This document shows, in pieces, positions 44,357 to 52,780 of a stretch of 52,780 nucleotides of DNA. This DNA is from Curtobacterium pusillum. GTDB taxonomy: Bacteria; Actinomycetota; Actinomycetes; Actinomycetales; Microbacteriaceae. A program made the translations under genes and the position numbers. Location of the stretch: NCBI RefSeq assembly GCF_013359865.1, contig NZ_JABMCE010000050.1, forward strand, positions 1 through 52,780. Reading direction: 5' to 3'. Every line of letters starts with the position of its first letter. Within the stretch, counting starts at the first letter, position 1. A model generated the notes under the pieces. The model was not told the origin of the DNA, ran no database searches, and saw only the letters and a list, made by a program, of their open reading frames with translations.

Positions 44357-44485
44357 TGTGCCGCCTCCCTGGTTGATCGGTGTGCCCCCATCCAAGCGGG
44401 ACGCAGGGCGTCCCACCAGCAAGGCAAACCTAAACCCGTGAGCCCGGGAAGGGCCGCGGGGAACTATCTCGATGTCGAGACAACT

Positions 44486-45271
44486 CTACACCGCGGCGAC
44501 GTCGCCCTCGCGCTTGAACACCGTGCGGACCAGCAGCCAGGTCACCCAGAGCAGCGCCGCGTACAGCGGGACGCCGGTGATGAGCTTGATCCCGGCGAGC
44601 AGTTCGACCTGCGCCGCCAGGTACAACGGGACCTCGATGACGAGGCGGATCGCGAAGAGTCCGACCCACAGCCACGTCGCCACCGTGAGGACTCGCCGCT
44701 TCGCCGGGTCGGCACGCCAGTCCTGGTGGCTGCCGTCCTCGTTCGGCGGCAGCAGGAACCCGACGACGAGTCCGATCAGGGGCTGCCGGATCGCCAGGGT
44801 CACGAGCAGCCCGACGAGCCACACCGCGTTGATGACGATCCCGGGGATGAAGTTGCTCTCGGCACGGCCCGTGATCAGCGCGAGGCCGGCGGAGATCGCC
44901 ACGCCGAGGATGCCCGCGAACGACATCACGATCGACTGCCGCTGCAGCAGCCGGAGGACCACGAACACGACGCCGATCGCCACCGGGATCAGGACGCTCG
45001 GGACGAGCTCCTTCGTGATCGCGTAGACGACGAGGAAGGCGAGCCCGGGCAGCACCGACTCGGCGAGCCCGCGGACACCGCCGATCGCCGCCACGAGCGC
45101 GTGCCCGGACGGCGCCTCACCGGGCGCGACCTTGCCGAGTCCGGTGTTCGCGACCGCCGCACGGAACTGCTCGTTGAACGACGGCAGCGTGTCGTCGCGA
45201 GCGACACCGTCGCGGGTCACGTCGTCGGGGGCGACCCCGTCGGGACGGATGGTGTCGTCGTGGTCCGGCAC
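44486..45271 (-). CDS. DUF3159 membrane protein
   Basis: 261 aa from a GTG at 45271 with GGAGG upstream. About six membrane helices in three pairs (VLPGLAFLVVYAITKEL, SVLIPVAIGVVFVVLRLL, GILGVAISAGLALITG, then GIVINAVWLVGLLVTLAI). The N-terminal 45 residues are soluble. DUF3159 is an actinobacterial family of unknown function, often beside DUF3710 and dut. It shares an operon with those, 13 bases downstream of DUF3710. Confidence 0.9.
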   Translation of the reverse strand: MPDHDDTIRPDGVAPDDVTRDGVARDDTLPSFNEQFRAAVANTGLGKVAPGEAPSGHALVAAIGGVRGLAESVLPGLAFLVVYAITKELVPSVLIPVAIGVVFVVLRLLQRQSIVMSFAGILGVAISAGLALITGRAESNFIPGIVINAVWLVGLLVTLAIRQPLIGLVVGFLLPPNEDGSHQDWRADPAKRRVLTVATWLWVGLFAIRLVIEVPLYLAAQVELLAGIKLITGVPLYAALLWVTWLLVRTVFKREGDVAAV

Positions 45272-45284
45272 CGTGCCTCCAGGA

Positions 45285-46007
45285 TCAGACGGCCGACTGC
45301 GTCGACTTCGGCATGTGCAGCGGGATCAGATCGCGCGGCGGCATCGGCGTGGTCCCGCGGACCACGACGACGCTGCGGAACAGGTCCTCGATCGCGCTCG
45401 CGTCGTCGGGCTGCTCGGCGGCCTTGCCGGCGATCACGCCGCGCAGGAACCAGCGCGGACCGTCGACGCCGATGAAGCGGGCGGGACGCGCACCGTCGGT
45501 GACGCCGGTTCCGTCCGAGACGACGGGCACCTGCGCGCGGAGCTCGGGGCCGAACGGACCGTCGACCTCGGTGACGACGCCGCCCTGACGTTCGATCTGC
45601 TCGGCGATCTGCCCGCGGATCTCGTGCCAGAGGCCGGTGGAGCGGGGGGCGGCGAACGGCTGGACCTGCAGCGTGGACTCGTCGTAGTCGAGCCCGACGG
45701 CGACGACGCGCTGCGAGCCCTCCTCGACCTCGAGCCGCAGGTGCAGTCCTTCGCGCGGGAGGACCTTCACACCGCCGAGGTCGACGTACGGGCGGACCAG
45801 GTTCGCCTCGGTCTCGTCGTGCGGTCCGCTCTCGGCGCGGTCCTCCGGAGCGGACTTGTCGGTCGGCGCGACCGCGTCCACCTCGTCGAGGTCCGCGTCG
45901 GCGTCGGACGCGAGGTCGACCTCGGGGGTCGTGTCAGCGACCTCGACCTCGTCGGCGACGGCGTCCGCCACCTCGACCTCGTCACGCTTGCGTCGGCCGA
46001 ACTTCAT
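45285..46007 (-). CDS. DUF3710 family protein
   Basis: 240 aa. After a charged, Asp/Glu/Val-rich leader of about 55 residues comes the family core: NLVRPYVDLGGVKVLPREGLHLRLEVEEGSQRVVAVGLDYDESTLQVQPFAAPR, then LWHEIRGQIAEQI and RWFLRGVIAG. Function unknown; actinobacteria-specific and regularly placed between dut and DUF3159, as here. The start overlaps the dut stop by four bases. Confidence 0.92.
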   Translation of the reverse strand: MKFGRRKRDEVEVADAVADEVEVADTTPEVDLASDADADLDEVDAVAPTDKSAPEDRAESGPHDETEANLVRPYVDLGGVKVLPREGLHLRLEVEEGSQRVVAVGLDYDESTLQVQPFAAPRSTGLWHEIRGQIAEQIERQGGVVTEVDGPFGPELRAQVPVVSDGTGVTDGARPARFIGVDGPRWFLRGVIAGKAAEQPDDASAIEDLFRSVVVVRGTTPMPPRDLIPLHMPKSTQSAV

Positions 46008-46495
46008 GCGCGCGTTCCTTCCTGAGCGTTGTCGGCGGTGCCGCTGACGACACCGCTCCGGTCACCGTAGCCCGAAGAACCGAACCCGCCCTGGCCGCGG
46101 ACGCTGTCGGGCAACTCGTCGACGCGGGTGAACGACACGCGCGGGACCGGCATGACGATCATCTGGGCGATGCGGTCGCCGACGTGCACCTCGTGCGCCG
46201 CGGACTGGTCGGTGTTGAGGAGCGCGACCTTGATCTCGCCCCGGTACCCCGCGTCCACGGTGCCGGGCGCGTTCACGATCGTGATGCCGTGCTTCGCCGC
46301 GAGACCGCTGCGCGGGACGACGAATGCGGCGTACCCGTCCGGCAGCGCGATCCGCACGCCTGTGCCCACGAGGCGGCGCTCACCCGGCTGCAGCACGAAC
46401 GCCTCGGTCGAGACGAGGTCGGCACCGGCGTCACCGGGGTGGGCGTAGCCGGGAGCGTTCTCCCCGGTCCAGAGCACGTCGACTGGTTCGGTCAC
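46004..46495 (-). CDS. dut: dUTP diphosphatase
   Basis: 163 aa from a GTG at 46495. Trimeric dUTPase motifs in order: AGADLVSTEAF (1), PRSGLAAKHGI (2), NAPGTVDAGYRGEIKV (3), GDRIAQMIV (4), RGQGGFGSSG (5). The enzyme hydrolyses dUTP to dUMP, supplying thymidylate synthesis and keeping uracil out of DNA. It is divergent to the DUF3093 gene. Confidence 0.97.
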   Translation of the reverse strand: MTEPVDVLWTGENAPGYAHPGDAGADLVSTEAFVLQPGERRLVGTGVRIALPDGYAAFVVPRSGLAAKHGITIVNAPGTVDAGYRGEIKVALLNTDQSAAHEVHVGDRIAQMIVMPVPRVSFTRVDELPDSVRGQGGFGSSGYGDRSGVVSGTADNAQEGTRA

Positions 46496-46560
46496 GTGTC
46501 GAGGGTAGTGCAGACCGTGACCGTTCCGTGACCTGGCCCGAGTCGTGGTCGAATGGTGTC

Positions 46561-46992
46561 GTGACCGTGTACCGCGAACGACTGTGGGCTCCGCCCGTCC
46601 TCTACCTGGCGACCGCGCTCGTCATCCCCGCCAGCCTCCTGGTGTTCCTGCCGATCAGCGTGCTCGCCGGCGTGCTCGTCGCCATCGGCATGGAGCTCGG
46701 GGTGCTCGTGCTGCTCTGGGCGCTCGCCCCGACGATCGAGGTCACGGACACCGAGTTCCGCGCCGGCCGGGCGCACCTGCCGCGCACGCTCGTGGGCGAG
46801 GTCGCCGGGTACGAGGGCGCCGAGGCGACGACCCAGCGTGGTCCGAAGCTCGACGCGCGCGCGTGGACGCTCTTCCGCGGCTACGTCCGCGGGGTCGTCA
46901 AGGTGGAGGTGCGGGACGCGGCCGACCCGACCCCCTACTGGCTGGTCAGCGTGCGCAACCCGTCGGCGGTCGTCGCGGCGCTCCGCTCCTGA
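46561..46992 (+). CDS. DUF3093 membrane protein
   Basis: 143 aa from a GTG at 46561. The start VYRERLWAPPVLYLATALVIPASLLVFLPIS and a second membrane helix (VLAGVLVAIGMELGVLVLLWALAP) match DUF3093; the soluble C-terminal half has RAHLPRTLVGEVAGYEG and DARAWTLFRGYVRGVVKVEV. Function unknown. Nearly always divergent to dut in this group of bacteria. Confidence 0.9.
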   Translation: MTVYRERLWAPPVLYLATALVIPASLLVFLPISVLAGVLVAIGMELGVLVLLWALAPTIEVTDTEFRAGRAHLPRTLVGEVAGYEGAEATTQRGPKLDARAWTLFRGYVRGVVKVEVRDAADPTPYWLVSVRNPSAVVAALRS

Positions 46993-47005
46993 CCGACCGT
47001 CTGTC

Positions 47006-47047
47006 GGACGGGAGGCACGGGTCGGCGCCGCCCCGCGCCTCCCGTCC
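47006..47047. terminator. Family-B palindrome (GGGAGGC variant)
   Basis: GGACGGGAGGCaCGG pairs with CCGcGCCTCCCGTCC. It lies 14 bases after DUF3093 and is followed by the DUF4193 terminator, both between convergent genes. Confidence 0.65.
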
Positions 47048-47078
47048 GTCCGTGGTCTCGCCCACCCCGACGCAGGAC

Positions 47079-47120
47079 GACGAACGGCCCGTCACCTTCA
47101 CAGGTGGCGGGCCGTTCGTC
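47079..47120 (-). terminator. Terminator hairpin after the DUF4193 gene
   Basis: GACGAACGGCCCG at 47079-47091 pairs with 47108-47120, extended inward by CACC-ttcaca-GGTG. It lies 18 bases past the stop of the DUF4193 gene, and can also end transcription from DUF3093. Confidence 0.75.
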
Positions 47121-47137
47121 TGGTGTTCGAGCGTTCC

Positions 47138-47437
47138 CTAGAGCGCTGCGCACTCCGCGCAGACCGGGCCGAGCTTCGACTCGTGGTCGAGCTGCGAGCG
47201 GTGCTTCACGAGGAAGCACTCGACGCAGGTGAACTCGTCGACCTGGGGCGGGAGCACGACGACGTCGAGGTCGACGTCGCTGAGGTCCTGTCCGGCGAGC
47301 TCGAAGCTGCCGGGGTTGTCGGAATCATCGTCGACGACCCCCGACATCTTGTCGGGAACGCGCTCCTTGAGGGCCTCGATCGACTCCGAATCGGAGTTGT
47401 CGTCGGTCTTCCGGGGGGCGTCGTAATCGGTGGCCAT
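47138..47437 (-). CDS. DUF4193 zinc-ribbon-like protein
   Basis: 99 aa from the ATG at 47437 (MATDYDAPRKTDD, the standard start of the family); an ATG two codons upstream is possible. A disordered acidic middle leads to a C-terminal Cys4 motif, CVEC-FLVKHRSQ and CAEC, which should bind zinc. DUF4193 is a small, strongly conserved actinobacterial protein of unknown function, usually adjacent to sepH (divergent), as here. Confidence 0.92.
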   Translation of the reverse strand: MATDYDAPRKTDDNSDSESIEALKERVPDKMSGVVDDDSDNPGSFELAGQDLSDVDLDVVVLPPQVDEFTCVECFLVKHRSQLDHESKLGPVCAECAAL

Positions 47438-47701
47438 GCCCATCCATTTCTCGTATCGAGAGGTCGTCGCCGGTGATCGGCGGCGACAGTTTGCACCACG
47501 TCTCGCCGGAGCGCAAACCGAAGTCCCCGGCGGTTCGTTCTGGCGCTGCAACCCGCCGGCACGCGCGCGCATTCCCCGGTCGGGAATCCTTCCCGCGGCA
47601 GTCCACGGCGCGCCCGTGCGCCTCCGCGGGATCGTGTTCCCACGGCTGCATACTCACGGGGTACGACGCACGACCGTACGCGACGCTCGGAAGGCGGAAC
47701 C

Positions 47702-48724
47702 ATGCAAGACGTGAGAGTCATCGGAGTGGAGTCCGGGGCACTCCTCCTCGCGACCGACGGCGGGACCGAGTTCCGGCTGCCCGTCACCTCGTCGCTGCCG
47801 GGTCAGGTCCGGCAGGCGAACCCCGAGTCCGGTCCGCACAAGCGCGTGTCGCCGAAGGACGTGCAGGCACGGATCCGCGGCGGAGCCGATGCGGCCGAGG
47901 TCGCTGCGGCGCTCGACGTCGACGTCGAGTACGTCCGACGATTCGAGGGGCCGGTGCTCGCGGAACGCGCGTTCATCCTCGATGCCGCGCACCGCGTGCC
48001 GGTGACCCCCGTCGACGACGAGTCGCCCGACACCTTCGGTGAGGCCATCACCGCGAAGCTCGAGGCCGGTGAGGCCTCGGGGATCGCCTGGGGCTCGTGG
48101 AAGCACGTCGAGAGCGGCTGGCAGGTGCGCGTCCGCTACACCGCCGCCGAGGTCGAGCACGACGCCCAGTGGCGGTTCGACCCGAAGACGTCGACGCTCA
48201 CGCCGGACAACGGCGACGCGCACCGGCTCTCGCACACCGAGGACGAGGGCATCGCACCCCGCCTGCGCGCCGTCGAGCTCGACCACCAGGACACCGACGG
48301 CACCCGCTTCGACTCGGGTGCGTTCCGTGTCGACGAGCCCGACGAGGACGTCACGAACCCCGAGGTGCAGGAGCGTCCGCTGCGTGCACCGCTCCCCCGC
48401 ATCGGCGCCGCCGTCGAGGAGCGCGCCCCGGGCAACGAGACCGCGGACCTGCTCGAGGCCCTGCGTCGTCGCCGCGGCGAGCGTGAGGCCGCCGCCTTCG
48501 GCGAGCAGCAGGAGGAGCCGCGCGGGACGTCGATCAGCGTGGTCGACATCCCGCTCCAGGGCTTCGACGAGTCGCCGGAGACCGCGCCGCAGCAGGACGC
48601 ACGCCCGGCCTCCGCCCCCGAGGCCGAGGGCGGCCGACAGGAGCGCAAGAAGCGCAACCGCCGCTCGATGCCGAGCTGGGACGAGATCGTGTTCGGGACC
48701 CGTCCGGACGACGACCCGGCCTGA
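47702..48724 (+). CDS. sepH: Septation protein SepH
   Basis: 340 aa from the ATG at 47702. The N-terminal DUF3071 domain begins VRVIGVESGALLLATDGGTEFRLPV and includes a helix-turn-helix (SPKDVQARIRGGADAAEVAAALDVDVEYVRRFEGPVLAERAFI). The rest is a disordered, acidic linker and a basic tail (RQERKKRNRRSMPSWDEIVFG). SepH binds FtsZ and helps assemble division rings in actinobacteria. A 264-bp gap precedes it, with a possible -10 (CATACT) and no gene. Confidence 0.95.
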   Translation: MQDVRVIGVESGALLLATDGGTEFRLPVTSSLPGQVRQANPESGPHKRVSPKDVQARIRGGADAAEVAAALDVDVEYVRRFEGPVLAERAFILDAAHRVPVTPVDDESPDTFGEAITAKLEAGEASGIAWGSWKHVESGWQVRVRYTAAEVEHDAQWRFDPKTSTLTPDNGDAHRLSHTEDEGIAPRLRAVELDHQDTDGTRFDSGAFRVDEPDEDVTNPEVQERPLRAPLPRIGAAVEERAPGNETADLLEALRRRRGEREAAAFGEQQEEPRGTSISVVDIPLQGFDESPETAPQQDARPASAPEAEGGRQERKKRNRRSMPSWDEIVFGTRPDDDPA

Positions 48725-48734
48725 GCCGCCTTCC

Positions 48735-48782
48735 AGGAGGCGCGGTTCAGCCCCGGTACGCACGTCGCGTCCCGGGGCTGCC
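48735..48782. terminator. Hairpin between sepH and the phosphodiesterase gene
   Basis: CAGCCCCGG and CCGGGGCTG pair around a 14-base loop between convergent genes. To its left is half of a family-B unit (CCAGGAGGCGCGGTTC). Confidence 0.6.
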
Positions 48783-48805
48783 GCCGTCGACGGACGCGCC
48801 GGCGT

Positions 48806-49957
48806 TCAGTCCGCGAACGCGCCGGCCAGCCGCAGCGGCACGAGTGTCTCGTCGTCGGTCATCGCACCGTGCTGCCCGATCATCCGCTTGGGCTGCTCAC
48901 CGTCGCGCAGGGATCGGTCGTCGTTGAACGCCCAGGACCCGCGCGCCACCAGGACGATGTCCCCGATGCGGGGCACCACCGCGTCCGACACCGGGCCGAA
49001 CCAACCGGCCGCGATCGCCTCGTCACGGCTCGCGACGTGCGCCTTCTTGCCGTAGCGGGCTCGGAAGGCCCCGACCAGGCCGCGGACGTCCGTCCCGGGC
49101 GCGACGGTGAGCTGCCGGCAGCGCGGGTCGCCCGCGACGCCGACGACGTCGGTCAGCAGCAGCGGGTCGAGGGCGATGTTCGCGTGGTCGGGGACGTCGA
49201 GCACGCCGTGGTCCGCGGTCACGACGACCCCCACGTCGCCCGACAGCGCACGTTCGAGCCGCGCGAGTTCGCCGTCCAGCAGCTCGAGCGCCGCCGTCCA
49301 CCGGTCGGACTGCCACCCGTGCTTGTGCCCGATCGAGTCGAGTTCGGGGACGTAGAGGTACACGAGCGACCGGCCGGAAGCGGTCTCGGCCAGGGCGGCG
49401 TCGACACGCTGGGCGATCGAGTCGGCGGAGACGTACCGTGCGCCCCCGAGCACGTTCGCCGTCATGCCCGACGAGCGGTACCTCGCCGGGCCGACCACCA
49501 CGGGGTCGACGCCGAGCGCGGGCGCCTCCGAGAAGAGCGTCCGGACGAGGAACCAGTCGGCGGGGACCTCGTCGTCCCAGCCGCTCAGCAGGTTCATCAC
49601 CTTCCCGGTGTCCGGGTTCCAGCCGCTGTACCCGACCACACCGTGGGTGCCGGGCGACCGGCCGGTGGTCAGCGTGCTGAGCGCGGCCGCCGTCGTCGTG
49701 GGGAACCCGCTGCGCAACTTCTTCTTGCCGGAGGCGAGCCACCGCGCGTGACCGGTGCGCGCGGACAGCGCACCCGCCCCCAGGCCGTCGACCAGCACGA
49801 CGATCGCGGAACGGGCGGGGCGGAGGGTGATCCGCGCCTCCAGTCCGGCGGAACGCAACCACGCGTCGTCCGCAGCCCCGAGCGCGACGAGGCAACTCGG
49901 GAGGACGTCGGCGAGGTTCGCGGTGGCGTCGGGGGCCGTCGGTACGCTTGTTCCCAT
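48806..49957 (-). CDS. Alkaline phosphatase superfamily protein (nucleotide pyrophosphatase/phosphodiesterase-like)
   Basis: 383 aa from the ATG at 49957. Metal and catalytic residues: Asp in [11 protein letters not shown], Thr in [14 protein letters not shown], Asp/His in [10 protein letters not shown] and [12 protein letters not shown], and a later His in [12 protein letters not shown]. The family hydrolyses phosphomonoesters and diesters using two zinc ions. No secretion signal is evident. It is divergent to parC, and its GGGGGAG site lies in the 26-bp gap. Substrate unknown. Confidence 0.92.
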   Translation of the reverse strand: MGTSVPTAPDATANLADVLPSCLVALGAADDAWLRSAGLEARITLRPARSAIVVLVDGLGAGALSARTGHARWLASGKKKLRSGFPTTTAAALSTLTTGRSPGTHGVVGYSGWNPDTGKVMNLLSGWDDEVPADWFLVRTLFSEAPALGVDPVVVGPARYRSSGMTANVLGGARYVSADSIAQRVDAALAETASGRSLVYLYVPELDSIGHKHGWQSDRWTAALELLDGELARLERALSGDVGVVVTADHGVLDVPDHANIALDPLLLTDVVGVAGDPRCRQLTVAPGTDVRGLVGAFRARYGKKAHVASRDEAIAAGWFGPVSDAVVPRIGDIVLVARGSWAFNDDRSLRDGEQPKRMIGQHGAMTDDETLVPLRLAGAFAD

Positions 49958-49983
49958 CTCCCCCAGTCTCGCAGAAGGGTGCC

Positions 49984-52470
49984 ATGGCACGCACGGAAGC
50001 AGTCGGCCTGCCCGACGGTGAACGCATCGAGGACGTCGACGTCTCGGAAGAGATGCAGGGCTCGTTCCTCGAGTACGCGTACTCCGTCATCTACTCACGG
50101 GCGCTCCCCGACGCACGCGACGGCCTCAAGCCCGTGCAGCGGCGCATCCTCTACCAGATGTCGGAGATGGGGCTGCGGCCCGACCGCGGGCACGTGAAGA
50201 GCGCGCGCGTCACCGGTGAGGTGATGGGAAAGCTGCACCCGCACGGCGACGGCGCGATCTACGACGCACTCGTGCGGATGGCGCAGCCGTTCACGATGCG
50301 CGTGCCGCTCATCGACGGGCACGGCAACTTCGGTTCGCTCGACGACGGACCCGCAGCGGCGCGGTACACGGAGGCGCGGCTCGCCGAACCGTCGATGGCG
50401 ATGACGGAGGGCCTCGGCGAGGACGTCGTCGACTTCGTCCCGAACTACGACAACCAGATCATGCAGCCCGGCGTGCTGCCGGCGGCCTTCCCGAACCTGC
50501 TCGTCAACGGCGCGTCCGGCATCGCGGTGGGCATGGCGACGAACATGGCGCCGCACAACCTCGGCGAGGTCGTCGAGGCGGCGAAGCACCTGCTCATGCA
50601 CCCGGACGCCTCCCTCGAAGAGCTCATGGAGTTCGTCCCGGGTCCGGACCTGCCCTCGGGCGGCACCATCGTCGGGCTCTCCGGTGTGCGGGACGCGTAC
50701 GCCAGCGGTCGCGGCTCGTTCCGCACCCGGGCGAAGGTCTCGGTCGAGAACCTCACGCCGCGCAAGGTCGGTCTCGTCGTCACCGAGCTGCCGTACCTCG
50801 TCGGGCCCGAACGCGTCATCGAGAAGATCAAGGACGGCGTCCAGGCGAAGAAGCTCGTCGGCATCTCGGACGTCAACGACCTGACCGACCGCAACCACGG
50901 GCTCCGGCTCGTCATCGGCATCAAGTCCGGGTTCAACCCGACCGCGGTGCTCGAGCAGCTGTACAAGCACACCCCGCTCGAGGACGGCTTCGGCATCAAC
51001 AACGTCGCCCTGGTCGACGGGTCGCCGCGCACGCTCGGGCTGCGGGAACTGCTCGACGTCTACGTGCGGCACCGTCTCGACGTCGTGACGCGACGGTCTT
51101 CCTACCGACTCGCGCGACGGAAGGAGCGGCTGCACCTCGTCGAGGGCCTCCTCATCGCGATCCTCGACATCGACGAGGTCATCGAGGTCATCCGCTCGTC
51201 CGACGACTCCGAGGCCGCTCGTTCCCGCCTGCAGACCGTGTTCGACCTCTCCGAGGTGCAGGCCGAGTACATCCTGGAACTGCGTCTCCGCCGTCTGACG
51301 AAGTTCTCCCGCCTCGAGCTCGAGGGTGAGCGCGACCAGCTGCTCGCTGACATCGCGGCGCTCGAGGAACTCCTGGCGTCCGACGAGCGGCTCCGTGCCC
51401 AGGTCGCGCTCGAGCTCACCGAGGTGTCGGACCGGTTCGCCACGCCGCGACGCACGCTCCTCACCGAGGCCGATGCCCCGGTCCGCGGTGGTCGCAAGGC
51501 GGCGGTCGACCCCGAGTCGCTGCAGATCGCCGACGCGCCCTGCCGCGTGCTGCTCTCCACGACCGGCCGACTGATCCGCGTCGACATCCCGACGTCCGAG
51601 CTCAGCATCGTGCGGGTGCCGAAGCGGTCCAAGCACGACGCCGTGCGGTCTTCCGTGGTGAGCTCCGTCCGGGGCCAGGTCGGCGCGCTCACCTCGACCG
51701 GACGAGTGATCCGGCTCTCCCCCGTCGACGTGCCCGCGGTGCCGCCCGCTGCGGTCCGGCTCGACGCCGGCGTGCGGGTCACCGACTTCCTCGGTATCGC
51801 CCGCGGCGAGGAGGTCGTCGCGCTCGTCGACCTGTCCGGCGCCTCGTCGGACTCGCTCGCGATCGGCACCGTGCAGGGTGTGGTCAAGCGTGTCGTCCCC
51901 GGGGCGTGGCCGGACAAGCCCGAATTCGTCGCGATCGGCCTCAAGCCCGGCGACTCCGTGATCGGGGCCGCGCAGGCACCGGAGACGGACGACCTCGTGT
52001 TCATCACGTCGAACGCGCAGCTGCTGCGGTTCCCGGCGTCCGGCGTCCGACCGCAGGGGCTCCCCGCGGGTGGTGTCGCCGGCGTCGCCCTCGCCGACGG
52101 CGCGACGGTGATCTGGTTCGGCTCCGTCGCCCGGTCCGACGACGCCGTGGTCGCCACGGTGTCGACGTCGTCCTCGGCCCTGCCCGGCACCGACACCGGG
52201 CGGGCGAAGGTCTCAGCGCTGTCCGAGTTCCCGGCGAAGGGGCGTGCGACCCAGGGTGTCCGGGCGCACGCGTTCCTCAAGGGCGAGGACGGGCTCACCG
52301 TGGCCTGGGCGGGCATCGCTCCCCCGCACGCGGTCGGCACGGACGGGGCTGCCCGGACGCTGCCGGACTGGCTGTCGAAGCGCGACGGGTCCGGGGCGCC
52401 GCTCGAGGCCGTGATCGGCACGATCGGCGGGAGCGCCGCGGCGCTCGACGGCACGGCCGGCGACGCGTAG
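49984..52470 (+). CDS. parC: DNA topoisomerase IV/gyrase-type subunit A (ParC-like)
   Basis: 828 aa from the ATG at 49984 with AGAAGGG upstream. Breakage-reunion domain: [27 protein letters not shown], the quinolone-region [14 protein letters not shown], and the catalytic Tyr near residue 128 in RYTEARL. The C-terminal beta-pinwheel repeats are present ([40 protein letters not shown]), but I find no GyrA-box (QRRGGKG-like), so it is more ParC-like than GyrA. It would decatenate daughter chromosomes with a ParE partner outside this window. Gly occupies the position of Ser83 of E. coli GyrA. Confidence 0.93.
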   Translation: MARTEAVGLPDGERIEDVDVSEEMQGSFLEYAYSVIYSRALPDARDGLKPVQRRILYQMSEMGLRPDRGHVKSARVTGEVMGKLHPHGDGAIYDALVRMAQPFTMRVPLIDGHGNFGSLDDGPAAARYTEARLAEPSMAMTEGLGEDVVDFVPNYDNQIMQPGVLPAAFPNLLVNGASGIAVGMATNMAPHNLGEVVEAAKHLLMHPDASLEELMEFVPGPDLPSGGTIVGLSGVRDAYASGRGSFRTRAKVSVENLTPRKVGLVVTELPYLVGPERVIEKIKDGVQAKKLVGISDVNDLTDRNHGLRLVIGIKSGFNPTAVLEQLYKHTPLEDGFGINNVALVDGSPRTLGLRELLDVYVRHRLDVVTRRSSYRLARRKERLHLVEGLLIAILDIDEVIEVIRSSDDSEAARSRLQTVFDLSEVQAEYILELRLRRLTKFSRLELEGERDQLLADIAALEELLASDERLRAQVALELTEVSDRFATPRRTLLTEADAPVRGGRKAAVDPESLQIADAPCRVLLSTTGRLIRVDIPTSELSIVRVPKRSKHDAVRSSVVSSVRGQVGALTSTGRVIRLSPVDVPAVPPAAVRLDAGVRVTDFLGIARGEEVVALVDLSGASSDSLAIGTVQGVVKRVVPGAWPDKPEFVAIGLKPGDSVIGAAQAPETDDLVFITSNAQLLRFPASGVRPQGLPAGGVAGVALADGATVIWFGSVARSDDAVVATVSTSSSALPGTDTGRAKVSALSEFPAKGRATQGVRAHAFLKGEDGLTVAWAGIAPPHAVGTDGAARTLPDWLSKRDGSGAPLEAVIGTIGGSAAALDGTAGDA

Positions 52471-52483
52471 CGGCGGCGTCTGT

Positions 52484-52576
52484 CGCGAAAGCGACAGGCT
52501 GCCGCCAGACTTCCGCGCCGCACTGTCGCGTTCGCGGGTGGGACGGCGCAGGTTGGCGGAAGACTGTCGCTTTGGC
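52484..52576. repeat. Family-D palindrome, copy 1
   Basis: Begins GCGAAAGCGACAGG, carries an internal CTGTCGCGTTCGCGGG and ends CTGTCGCTTTGGC, so the ends are inverted. It follows the parC stop and probably contains its terminator. It shares over 80 bases with copy 2. Confidence 0.75.
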
Positions 52577-52603
52577 AGCACTGAAGCGGCACCGTCAACA
52601 GCC

Positions 52604-52637
52604 GGGAGGCACGGTGCGGGCCCGCCACGCGCCTCCC
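52604..52637. repeat. Family-B palindrome (GGGAGGC variant) between the D copies
   Basis: GGGAGGC and GCCTCCC form the stem, with weaker pairing inside. It lies exactly between the two family-D units, so the 310-bp stretch after parC holds only repeats and no gene. Confidence 0.6.
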
Positions 52638-52647
52638 GTCCGCCGCC

Positions 52648-52739
52648 GCGAAAGCGACAGGCTGCCGCCAGACTTCCGCGCCAGACTGTCGCGTTCGCGG
52701 GTGGGATGGCGTACGTCGGCGGGAGACTGTCGCTTTCGC
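52648..52739. repeat. Family-D palindrome, copy 2
   Basis: Direct repeat of copy 1, about 164 bp downstream: GCGAAAGCGACAGG at the left, CTGTCGCTTTCGC at the right, perfect inverse of each other. Differences from copy 1 are few and scattered. Confidence 0.75.
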
Positions 52740-52780
52740 AGGACAACGTCGCGGGCGGGCCGCCGCGCTCGGCGCGGGGC

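Overview
The window is chromosomal DNA from a high-GC, motile Gram-positive actinobacterium. A flagellar locus sits beside a run of actinobacterial conserved-unknown families (DUF3000, DUF3093, DUF3159, DUF3710, DUF4193, SepH), with ParC-like GyrA, aconitase and dxs. GTG and TTG starts and overlapping stop/start codons are frequent. This fits Microbacteriaceae, most like Curtobacterium; the genus is inferred from gene content and style, not from a search.

Layout. 1-7340 (minus): basal-body and export operon flgB-flgC-fliE-fliF-fliG-fliH-fliI-fliJ-NlpC/P60 hydrolase-fliK, with fliK running off the left edge. 7341-7675: a non-coding gap with a sigma28-type promoter for flgB and a paired palindromic repeat. 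7676-11099 (minus): a fliT-position gene, fliS, fliD and fliC; then fliA (sigma28) at 11218-12036. 12037-12476: divergent control region. 12477-15637 (plus): flgN-flgK-flgL-fliW. A second copy of the paired palindrome closes this block at 15668-15798. Three promoters with the spacing TAAC/TTAC-N15-(G/T)CCGAnAG precede flgB, fliC and flgN, so the FliA made here probably drives all three transcripts, basal-body genes included.

15904-21304: a frameshifted AbiEi/DUF559-like gene, a membrane-like hypothetical, a FabH-like ketoacyl synthase, a ChaB-family gene, an aldo/keto reductase and a tyrosine phosphatase. 21389-28047 (minus): a polymorphic-toxin locus. It reads DUF6177-like gene, small unknown, DUF6507/WXG-like small protein, a 690-aa toxin whose C-terminus looks like the Endonuclease_NS_2 nuclease domain, a YezG/DUF600-like immunity candidate, then an Imm52-like gene and degenerate, tandem CdiI-like immunity domains. 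The toxin tip and immunity genes are visibly lower in GC than the toxin body, as expected for module exchange. No type VII secretion ATPase is in the window.

28180-52470: mostly housekeeping genes. They are amt, zapE, sseA and a sufE-like gene, an alpha/beta hydrolase, DUF3000, an RNase D/HRDC protein, fadA-fadB, an orphan 115-aa gene, dxs, acnA, DUF3159, DUF3710, dut, DUF3093, DUF4193, sepH, a phosphodiesterase-like protein and parC. Intergenic gaps, especially between convergent genes, hold at least four families of long palindromes; they probably act as bidirectional terminators and look like dispersed repeats. I saw no rRNA, tRNA, CRISPR array, transposase or prophage gene.
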